From CBDCVA01 sp965222935 [NCBI: Candidatus Latescibacterota bacterium] (lineage in GTDB: Bacteria > Latescibacterota > CBDCVA01): 64,000 bases of DNA. The position numbers were made by a program, and so were the translations under genes. The notes beneath the pieces were generated by a model. That model was not told the DNA's origin. It did not search any database and saw only the letters and a list, made by a program, of their open reading frames with translations. This document shows positions 47,807 through 55,157 of this stretch, in pieces. The stretch spans positions 1 to 64,000 of the forward strand of contig CBDCVA010000001.1 in NCBI GenBank assembly GCA_965222935.1, written 5' to 3'. Position 1 is the stretch's first letter; the number at the start of each line of letters is the position of its first letter.

Positions 47807-48811
47807 CTAGGGGAGACGAAGCTCCGCCAGATAGATCGCGGAGGGCGCAAGGACCGTCCCGCTGCCTTCATGGCTGGAATAATAGGACAGGAGACCTCGC
47901 GTTTCGCTGAGTTGGACGAACCCCGGATAGGAATTATCCCCGCCACTGGGCAGTTCCGCAATCTCTTGAAGCCGGTCATCGATGAGCCAGTAGAGCGTCG
48001 TCCTGGGGTTCTTCGGATCGATCCTCTTCCGGCCGCCGACGAGGACTCTGTCACCCCATTTCGCCACGAGCGGTCCGCCGATGTTCCGATCCAGGTCAGT
48101 GCGGCTCCAATGGTGGTATGGGGGATGGGACCTGCAGACCTGCGCTGGTCGCGGCTCCTTGCTTCGTGCCACGGCCAGGATCGAACCCTCCCTCTCGAAC
48201 AGGAACGCGGTCTCGCTCCCATAGCTCTCTTGAAACAGGCTCGCGTGCTTCCACACGAACCCATCATCGCTCTCAAGGAGCGCCGATTCCATGATGGGAT
48301 CAGCGTCGCGCCCGCCAGCCGTCCGCGCGAACGCCCGCTTCCTTCGGCCACAGAGGTACGCCTTGCCGCCATGGGCGGCCGCTCGCCAGATGTAGTGGCC
48401 GTACGTGCCCTCAAGGAAGCGAGGCCCCTGCCACACCCGGCCGTCGCTGCTCCAGGCGCAGTAGCCCAGGTGATCGTTGACATCTTGCTTCTCCGTCCAC
48501 GCCGAGGGTGCTTCGGCGGGGTCGCATAGCCAAGTGCCCGTGTAGACGAACAGCGCCTCACCGAAAACCAGGAAGTGCGGATCGCGAACGTCGCGATCGG
48601 AAACGCTGAACGCGTACGCTTGCTCCCAGCGCTCACCGTCCCCGCTGCTCAGGATCACGACGCGCGAACTGGTAAAGACATGGTGGCCATCAGGACAACT
48701 GCGGAACGTGAGATAGTATCGGTCCCGAAAGCGGCAGAGGTCCGTGAAGGCGTTGTGGTTGCCGTCATCGAAGACCTTGCGCACCGATTCGACAGTCACC
48801 CTACACCCCAC
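47807..48811 (-). CDS. Sialidase-like (BNR) exo-glycosidase or propeller protein
   Basis: A ~334-aa protein starting at GTG 48811 (or GTG 48799). The beginning resembles sialidase-fold proteins: D-L-C-R-F-R-D-R-Y-Y-L-T-F-R, then repeated S-S-D-G-R-V-W and S-D-D-G-F-V-W Asp-box-like turns. It lacks a signal peptide and the FRIP-type arginine motif of true sialidases, so it may be a glycosidase or binding protein of another specificity. Monocistronic. Confidence 0.65.
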   Translation of the reverse strand: MGCRVTVESVRKVFDDGNHNAFTDLCRFRDRYYLTFRSCPDGHHVFTSSRVVILSSGDGERWEQAYAFSVSDRDVRDPHFLVFGEALFVYTGTWLCDPAEAPSAWTEKQDVNDHLGYCAWSSDGRVWQGPRFLEGTYGHYIWRAAAHGGKAYLCGRRKRAFARTAGGRDADPIMESALLESDDGFVWKHASLFQESYGSETAFLFEREGSILAVARSKEPRPAQVCRSHPPYHHWSRTDLDRNIGGPLVAKWGDRVLVGGRKRIDPKNPRTTLYWLIDDRLQEIAELPSGGDNSYPGFVQLSETRGLLSYYSSHEGSGTVLAPSAIYLAELRLP

Positions 48812-48902
48812 TCGACCTGAACGATTGACGACGCCATCATCTTCGATTTGTTGGGGCGGGTTATTCGCCAGCCCCTCCTCTATGGGTGCGCCTGGCTGAA
48901 GC

Positions 48903-49643
48903 TCAGCGAGGGCGCTCGGACATATGACGCTTTTTCACAGTTCCCCAGGTCACCTCTCTAACGGCACTCGATACATTTGACTCACTTGACTGGAGATTGA
49001 AACTTATAAGCTCCAGAGTCTCTTGCCGCGCTTCTAGATCAACTGTGTACGATCTAATTAATCCTATCTGGGGATGTATATAGAGTGTTGTCTCACATTC
49101 CTGGATCTCAATGGGAGACGTGAACCAAAACTTAAAGATTCCGGAATACAAAGAGTGGTCGACTACCATCTCTAAGGGACCCCATCTAACAAGTTCCGAT
49201 TCTTCGGAGATAATAAGTCCACCGAACACACCTTCATACCGTATTTCACCCTTTTGATCTATCCCCACACGCCATAGATCGAAATAGATATATTCCTCTG
49301 CACTCTTGGCATCGTACCACCAGATCACTCCATCAGCCGATGCTCGATACAGTTCTCCATCTCCCCAACGACTGTTTGTAACGTGTACCCGGTAGTATTC
49401 CTGATCTCCTACTTGCTCTGTTCCGACAACGCTTACGATGACTGTATCAATCCTGGTTTCATAGGTTGTACTCGACGTCTGTATCCCTGTCGTTCTATGA
49501 TAGGTCCATGAGTCTCCGACCTGTGGCGGCACACAGATATCGACTATACCATAACCCAAAGCATCGCATGGTATCGGCAGCGCCAAATAGACCAGCACGG
49601 AAAGCATGAAACAGGGTCTTGAACCTTTCCAGCAGCCCGTCAT
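48903..49643 (-). CDS. Secreted protein with VG-x-SW N-domain and C-terminal TWG-x-VK motif
   Basis: A 246-aa protein from the ATG at 49643 with GGAGGT upstream and a signal peptide (R-P-C-F-M-L-S-V-L-V-Y-L-A-L-P-I-P-C-D-A). The mature part starts P-P-Q-V-G-D-S-W-T-Y-H-R, similar to the neighbour's P-L-A-V-G-N-S-W-D-Y-E-H, so the two are paralogues. It ends V-R-E-V-T-W-G-T-V-K-K, the shared C-terminal motif, followed by 9 residues. The start codon overlaps the preceding short frame by an ATGA junction. Function unknown. Confidence 0.65.
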   Translation of the reverse strand: MTGCWKGSRPCFMLSVLVYLALPIPCDALGYGIVDICVPPQVGDSWTYHRTTGIQTSSTTYETRIDTVIVSVVGTEQVGDQEYYRVHVTNSRWGDGELYRASADGVIWWYDAKSAEEYIYFDLWRVGIDQKGEIRYEGVFGGLIISEESELVRWGPLEMVVDHSLYSGIFKFWFTSPIEIQECETTLYIHPQIGLIRSYTVDLEARQETLELISFNLQSSESNVSSAVREVTWGTVKKRHMSERPR

Positions 49644-49879
49644 GACACGACCTCCTTTAAGGGCACGGCGCACCAATATACCCTTGCTCTCATCATTCGA
49701 CAAGGGCCATGGTTCGCGTTGACTGCAAGGTTTCCGTCGCCATAAACATGCGCCGGGAAGTGCGTCCCGTCGGGCTGAACGAAGGGGGCTATTTCGTCGA
49801 CGACCATGGCATGGATAGAACCTACGCTTGACCCTACCGAGATAAGCGCCAGCAGGATCGTGAATCGACGTCTCCTCAT
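49640..49879 (-). pseudogene. Fused remnant: signal peptide plus FlgD-type 3' end
   Basis: The ATG at 49879 (AGGAGG upstream) opens a signal peptide (R-R-R-R-F-T-I-L-L-A-L-I-S-V-G-S-S-V-G). After ~45 codons the DNA becomes homologous to the 3' end of the propeller/FlgD gene at 50820. In another frame it encodes T-E-T-L-Q-S-T-R-T-M-A-L-V-E, a paralogue of K-S-T-R-T-M-V-L-V-K. So the 5' and 3' ends of a once larger FlgD-type gene are joined and the middle is lost. The 79-codon frame happens to run on to an ATGA overlap with the next gene, so it could still be translated. Confidence 0.5.
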
Positions 49880-49880
49880 T

Positions 49881-50642
49881 TCAATCCTCCTCGTCTGGAT
49901 GGGCAAATGTCCGCTTCAAGGCGCCCCATGAAGTCTCCCTGACCACGGTATATGGGTATCGAAAAGTTTCTGGGTCGCGCTCCTCGCCGTTTATCGTCGC
50001 TGAGCGAAGGCGCAGGTGATTCTTCATATGGTACTGGTCGTTAGCGCTTCCCGATTGTATTAGCATCCCATCCACGCTAAAATATGGTATACCAAGGCCA
50101 GGGCTAAAGTACACTTGTCGCCATTCATAGTAGTACGACACTCCGCCTCTCGGGTAGCCATCTGGCGTGTATAACGAGGGCTTCTCATCTCCGTGTCCCA
50201 GAAGTTCAAAGTTCCCCCATCCACGTGCTACTACTAGCGTATCTGATTCTGTCTCGGGAATACTGTATGACTGATCGCCGGACTTGAATTGGTATAGCGC
50301 GATGTCGCCTTCCCGTCCTCGAAATACCAGATTATTGCCGTCGAACCTCACTTTTTGACCCGCTGGAAAGAAGGAGAGTACGGGGGGATCTTCGTAAGGC
50401 ATGGGACTGAAGACGTAATAGGTATACCCCTCGATGTCTTCCGTGTGCGTAATGCGAATGGTTATATAGCGACCGGTTCTATCACCTGAACCTTCCGTTA
50501 GATAATTGAAATAGCCATGCTCGTAATCCCAACTGTTGCCCACCGCTAGCGGCAGCATTTGGTCAGCAGTTGCCACCGACTCCTGGGCTTCAGCCCATGA
50601 CGCAGCCTACAACCCCATGATCAAGACGGCTATGGTTTTCAT
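49881..50642 (-). pseudogene. Secreted VG-x-SW protein with in-frame TAG in its signal peptide
   Basis: From the ATG at 50642 the frame reads M-K-T-I-A-V-L-I-M-G-L, then TAG (complement of 50607-50609), then A-A-S-W-A-E-A-Q-E-S and an intact ~230-aa mature protein. The start of the mature part (L-P-L-A-V-G-N-S-W-D-Y) and the C-terminus V-R-E-T-S-W-G-A-L-K-R-T-F match the paralogue at 48903-49643 and the shared C-terminal motif. A GTG at 50576 with AGGAG upstream could give a form lacking the signal. Otherwise the gene is inactivated by one substitution. The stop is 1 nt from the next start, consistent with an operon. Confidence 0.6.
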
Positions 50643-50771
50643 CATCTGCATCCTATGGGTTAGGGTAGGCTCGACCAACTTAAGTCCGTCCTCGCGTCTC
50701 AGCCATTCTCCACCGCCAGTGGACGGGCACTCAAGCTGAGTGCGGTGTGAGCTATATCCTATGCCTGTCAT
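50607..50771 (-). pseudogene. 5' remnant of a propeller-gene paralogue
   Basis: The ATG at 50771, behind an AGAGGTCGTGCC leader, encodes M-T-G-I-G-Y-S-S-H-R-T-Q-L. This matches M-T-D-T-G-Y-S-S-H-R-T-Q-L at the start of the intact propeller gene (52291). Similarity then ends and the frame runs into the signal peptide and TAG of the next gene. The ~120 bp around this leader are also homologous to 49637-49750. It is a duplication scar. Confidence 0.55.
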
Positions 50772-50819
50772 GGCACGACCTCTTTTAAGGGGTAGGAAAG
50801 CTAATATACCCTGATCTCA

Positions 50820-52291
50820 TCATTTGACGAGGACCATCGTTCGCGTGGACTTCAAGGTTGCCGTCGTCAACCGATAGAAGAACATCCCGGAGCCGGCGGA
50901 GTTTCCCCGGTCGTCCCGGCCATCCCAGGGGATCTGATACCTGCCCGTTGGATAGACGCCCTCCATCAGGGTGGCCACCGATTGGCCGGTCAGGCTGAAG
51001 ACCTCCAGCGAAAGGCGCTCCGTTCGCGGCAGGTGAAAGGCGATGTGGGTCTCGCCGTTGAAGGGATTGGGGTGGTTCTGAAAGAGGTGGAAGGACTGCG
51101 GTTCGCCCCCGCCGCTTTCGCCCTCGGTGGAAGTAGGCGAGGCCGGAGGCAGGGACGAACTGTCCCACTTCATCACGCCGCCATAATCTGATCCGAGCCA
51201 GAGATGGCCTTCATCGTCCATGACGGCGGACTCCGCGCGAAACTCGTCGTAAGGAAACGCGGTCCAGGATGTACCATCCAGCACGCCGAAAGTGCTGGCA
51301 GCGATCCAAAGTCTACTATAGCTGTCTTCATTCATGTGATATGCTCCTCTAAAATCCTCCCTATCGTACTTGCTCCAGGTTCCCTTCTCACGAACGTATA
51401 ACCCATAAACCCCCCCTACCCACACCCGGTTCTTACGGTCCGCGAATACCGTGTGAATACTCCCCTGACCTGGGACCTGGTAAGAAATCCACTGACTGCC
51501 GTCGAATGAAATGATCGAGTAGTCATGAGGGGGGGGGGGGATGGCGTACCTGGGAGTACACCCACATCTTCTGGGAATATATCGGCCCAGACTGTGCCCG
51601 ACGTGTCCACCGCAATCCGCCAAACTTGCCCCTCTGGAATGCCATCTTCATGACCGTATTTCCACCAGTCCTGACCGTCGAAACGGTAGATCAGGTGTTC
51701 GCTTACGAACCACACATTCCCATTCGGCGCCACAGCAAGACCTGTCCCGCCTGGCACAATGTTGTATCGGTACCAGTTCTGGCCATCGAAACGGGTGACG
51801 CCGCCGCTACCGATCAACCACAAGTGACCCCGTTGGTCCACGTCCACACCCCATCTAGAGCCATCTGCCAGGCCGTCCCTTGTGGTAAAGGTAGTCCAGC
51901 TTTCACCGTCGAAGTGGCTCAGCCCACTTGCAGTGTTCACCCATAAACTGCTATCGGGGTCTATGACAATCTTACCTGTGCTCCCGGGAGCCGGCCCCTG
52001 AGCCGAAGTGCCGCCGCCGCCCTGGCTCACAACCGCCGTTATACCGGTCAAGCGCGTTCCCTGTCCGGTTCCCGTCACGGCCGATGACACGGTCACCGGG
52101 GTGGGCAGGCCCACATCCACCACCGTCGGCGCATTGAAAGACCGCAGCACAGAGCCGCTGGTCGTATAGTGCGTCACCTGTCGGGTCTCCTGCGCTATCA
52201 GCCCAGCGGGCAAAAGCAGGAGCAAAGCCGCCCAGCAGCCCACCAGCCGGCGGAGTTGAGTGCGGTGTGAACTATATCCTGTGTCCGTCAT
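50820..52291 (-). CDS. Secreted Reg_prop-type propeller protein with FlgD-type C-terminus; interrupted at a poly-C tract
   Basis: The frame starting at ATG 52291 has a signal peptide (L-V-G-C-W-A-A-L-L-L-L-L-P-A-G-L-I-A) and then propeller repeats resembling two-component regulator propellers (L-W-V-N-T-A-S-G-L-S-H-F-D-G-E-S-W; L-W-L-I-G-S-G-G-V-T-R-F-D-G-Q-N-W). At a run of 12 C (complement of 51529-51540) it passes out of frame. The other frame continues the repeats (V-W-V-G-G-V-Y-G-L-Y) and ends in an FlgD/T9SS-like domain (N-H-P-N-P-F-N-G-E-T-H-I-A-F ... W-D-G-R-D ... S-G-M-F). A tract of 10 or 13 C restores one ~490-codon gene. Preceded by AAAGGAGGTCGTGCC. Confidence 0.75.
51529..51540 (-). 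repeat. 12-nt homopolymer (poly-C on coding strand) at the frameshift
   Basis: Twelve consecutive G on the plus strand (C on the coding strand), after codons for G-T-P. With 12 C the frame is S-P-P-P-L-M-T-T and soon terminates relative to the propeller. With 10 or 13 C it is S-P-P-(P)-H-D-Y-S-I-I-S-F and stays open to the FlgD end. The length and location are as expected of a phase-variable slippage tract, but homopolymers are also prone to sequencing error. Confidence 0.7.
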
Positions 52292-52479
52292 GGCACGACC
52301 TCCTTTAAGGGGGAGTCACCCGTTCCGATTCCACGCGAAGCCCACCCTTGATATATGAAACCTACCCTCATGGCAAAAGGGTTTTTCTGCAAGGGGCCTG
52401 TCGCCGTCCCCCTGGCGCTCGGGCCTGTTCTCGGGATTTGAAATCCAGTCGGTTGACAGACGGGAGCGGCGCGGCTATA

Positions 52480-52690
52480 TTCGGGTGACGCCACGGGTTC
52501 GGGTGCCGATCCAGTATGGGATCGGAACAGGGAAGTGCGGTTTTGAAGCCGCCGCGGCCCCGCCACTGTGAGCGATGCACCACCCCGGCGCACGATGCCA
52601 CTGGGGGCATGAGCCCTTGGGAAGGCGCGCACGGGGGTGTCGCGAGCCAGGAAACCTGCCCGGCCCAGACGGTCGCACTGGACGCTTTCG
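52480..52690 (+). ncRNA. Cobalamin (B12) riboswitch
   Basis: Consensus elements appear in order: GGTGCCG at the 5' side, GGGATCGGAACAGGGAAG, a GCGG...AAGCCGC stem, GCGGCCCCGCCACTGTGA, a GCCACTGGG element, TTGGGAAGGCG and CGAGCCAGGAAACCTGCC. This is the complete adenosylcobalamin-type aptamer core. It lies upstream of the TonB-dependent receptor gene and just ahead of a terminator-like hairpin. That implies transcriptional shut-off of the receptor and the following propeller gene when B12 is plentiful. Confidence 0.93.
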
Positions 52691-52734
52691 AGGGGAAGGC
52701 GGTGACCGCGGCTTGCGAGCCGCAGGGGTAGGTT

Positions 52735-52779
52735 ACCCCCCGTCACTCCACCTCCGGAGAGGCGGGGGCGTTTTGTTTT
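52735..52779 (+). terminator. Riboswitch-associated intrinsic terminator
   Basis: ACCCCCCGTC and GGCGGGGGCG can pair around CCTCCGGAGAGG and are followed by TTTTGTTTT (52771-52779). It lies ~45 bp after the riboswitch core and ~65 bp before the receptor start, the normal place for an expression-platform terminator. Confidence 0.7.
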
Positions 52780-52844
52780 AGTCCGCCCCCACCCCCGAAC
52801 CTTTCTCTCCGAGAGCGCCCGGATGCCTCTCGAGGGAGAAAGCA

Positions 52845-55124
52845 GTGGCTCGAATCGGACACCTCGCTTCACCAGGACGGGCAACCCGCCCGCGAGACCT
52901 GCTCCTGGCCGCCGCGGTGGGGATCGTCGTTCACCTTCTGATCTTCACGCTTCCATATCGGCCCACATGGCTCTGGCGGCGAGCGGAGGCCCCCCGCTCC
53001 CCCGTGCGCGTCATCCTCGCGCCCCGTCAACCGCAAGCGGCACCAGCGCCGGCACCCGAACCCATCGCGCCACTGAAGCCTCGGACATCCCCGCCTCCCT
53101 CGGCGCCGAGGGTGCCGCTCGAAGCGGCGCCGCCGCCCCAGGCTGCGCCGGAATCGGCCGGTCCACCGCCCGCGCAGCGCCCCATCGCGCCCGAGAAGCC
53201 AGTCGCGCCTTCCACGCTGGCCGCCCCCGCGCCGCCTCCCCCCGCAGAAACCCTGAGGGACCGACACGCCCGAGCGACGAGCATGGCCACGGTCCTTGAG
53301 AGAGAAGACCTGGGGGCTGCCCTCGCGATCGACCTGGCGGGCGCGCTCGGCAGGCTGGCGGGCGTGGAGGTGCGCGAGTACGGGGGCCTGAGCGGGCTGG
53401 CGACGGTCTCGGTGCGCGGCGTGTCCGCGAGCCAGACGCTCGTGGTCGTGGATGGCATCCCCATGAGCGACGTCCAGACCGGCGGGACGAACCTGCGCAG
53501 CATACCGCTCGATGAGGTGGAGCGCGTCGAGGTCATCCGGGGTCCGGCGGCGGCGCTGTACGGCGCCGATGCGGTGGGGGGCGTCATCGCGATTGCGACG
53601 CGGCGGGCGCAGGAGAGCGGGGTCGAGATCCGCTCCGAGCGCGGATTGTACGGTCTTGAGCGGTACGGCGTCGAGGGGCACTGGGTTGGGCGCGGTCTGG
53701 CGGTCACGGGGCTCTTCGGCCGGCATGGAGGTGATGGCGATTACCCGTACACCGGTAAAGACGGCTCACAGCGCATCCGGCGTAACGCGGGGTTCGATGA
53801 GTCGCACGGATTGGTACGCCTGCGGGCGGGCCGCCCTGGGCGCACGACCCTCGATCTCTTGTGGGAACGGACGCGGGATTTCAGGGAAGACCCGCCGGTG
53901 CTGGGTGGGGAGCCCCCTGGCAGCGATCCGTGGCGCGACCTGGAAGCCTGGGTGCGGGACCGTCGCGGGCGGGCGTACCTAACGCTGACCCGGTCGCTCG
54001 CTCCGGGCATCGCGCTCGAGGCGCGCGCCGCGCGGCACGCTCTCACGCAGCGCCACATGGAGACCGCTTATGGTCCTCGCGCGCGTGTCGATACGGTGGC
54101 GACCGACTGGCGGCGGGCGACCACGCGGATGGCTAGCTTCGAGGCGCAGGCGGCGTTGGGCACCGAAGAGAGTACCCGCGCGAGCGCGCGCCTGGGTTGG
54201 GAGGGCCGCTGGGACGCGGTGCGAAGCACAAGCCTGGGCGGGAGCCGCAGGCGGCATGTCCGTCGTGCGGGCTGCCCTTTCGCCAGCGCGCTCGTGAGCT
54301 CGCCCCGGCTCGCACGGCAGTTGGGCGCCTCGTCCGCGAAGCTGCTTCTGGCGGGCCGGTACGACCGTTACAGCGATTTCGGCGGCCTGCGCAGCGCCAA
54401 GGTGGGCGCGACGGTCGCCTACGGCGATTCGGCCGGCCCGAAGGTGAGCCTTCGCGGCGGGTGGGGAACGGCCTATCGGGCGCCGACGATGAACGAGCAA
54501 TTCTGGTCGGGCTTCGGTGCCTCGGGCAATCCCAATATCCGGCCCGAACGCGCGGCGGGTTACGAGGCGGGGGCGGATTTCAACGCTCGCCGCCTGAGCG
54601 CCTCGGTGACGGCGTTCCGGACGACCATCGAGGATTTCATCCTCTGGTTCCGTTCCTTCGCCGCGTACTGGACGGCGCAGAACCTCGACCGGGTGCGCAC
54701 CCAGGGCGCGGAGGTGGAGGGGGCCTGGAGCGCCTGGCCGGGAAGGTTGGACATCAACTGGGCCTACACCTTTCTTGACGCGCGCGACGCCCTCGGCGAG
54801 CGCAACCCCCTGTACGATGGAAAGTTCCTCGTCTATCGCCCCCGGCACGCGCTGGACGCCGAGGTAGCGCTTCGGCTGGGCGCAGCTCGCCTGGCGCTCG
54901 GCACGACCTATCGCTCGCGGCAGTACGTGACCCGCAGTAACACCAAGTGGCTCGGAGATTTCGCGACGTTCAACTTTCGGGTTGGCCACCGCTTGTCCGT
55001 GCCCGGCGGAAGGCTCGCCTGGGGCCTCAAAGTCCTGAACCTGACCGATCGGGCGCACCAGTGGACGAGAGGCTACCCCCAGCCGGGACGACTGTGGACG
55101 GTCACGACCGATCTCGAACTATGA
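52845..55124 (+). CDS. BtuB-like TonB-dependent receptor with a TonB-like N-terminal extension
   Basis: A 759-aa protein starting at GTG 52845 (GAGGGAG upstream). Residues 1-135 are unusual for a receptor: an uncleaved-looking TM helix at 19-36 with a central His30 (G-I-V-V-H-L-L-I-F), then R-V-I-L-A-P-R and ~80 residues rich in Pro/Ala with E-P/K-P, just like the N-terminus of TonB itself. From ~147 a plug domain (A-T-V-L-E-R-E-D-L ... V-S-V-R-G-V-S-A-S-Q-T-L-V-V-V-D-G-I-P) and a 22-strand-type barrel follow; plug plus barrel (~613 aa) match BtuB in size. The B12 riboswitch indicates cobalamin as the ligand. Whether the extension is cleaved, or whether the fusion is a real chimera, is unknown. 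Confidence 0.85.
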   Translation: MARIGHLASPGRATRPRDLLLAAAVGIVVHLLIFTLPYRPTWLWRRAEAPRSPVRVILAPRQPQAAPAPAPEPIAPLKPRTSPPPSAPRVPLEAAPPPQAAPESAGPPPAQRPIAPEKPVAPSTLAAPAPPPPAETLRDRHARATSMATVLEREDLGAALAIDLAGALGRLAGVEVREYGGLSGLATVSVRGVSASQTLVVVDGIPMSDVQTGGTNLRSIPLDEVERVEVIRGPAAALYGADAVGGVIAIATRRAQESGVEIRSERGLYGLERYGVEGHWVGRGLAVTGLFGRHGGDGDYPYTGKDGSQRIRRNAGFDESHGLVRLRAGRPGRTTLDLLWERTRDFREDPPVLGGEPPGSDPWRDLEAWVRDRRGRAYLTLTRSLAPGIALEARAARHALTQRHMETAYGPRARVDTVATDWRRATTRMASFEAQAALGTEESTRASARLGWEGRWDAVRSTSLGGSRRRHVRRAGCPFASALVSSPRLARQLGASSAKLLLAGRYDRYSDFGGLRSAKVGATVAYGDSAGPKVSLRGGWGTAYRAPTMNEQFWSGFGASGNPNIRPERAAGYEAGADFNARRLSASVTAFRTTIEDFILWFRSFAAYWTAQNLDRVRTQGAEVEGAWSAWPGRLDINWAYTFLDARDALGERNPLYDGKFLVYRPRHALDAEVALRLGAARLALGTTYRSRQYVTRSNTKWLGDFATFNFRVGHRLSVPGGRLAWGLKVLNLTDRAHQWTRGYPQPGRLWTVTTDLEL

Positions 55125-55157
55125 GACCGTTCTCTCATACATAGGAGGACCCCCAAC

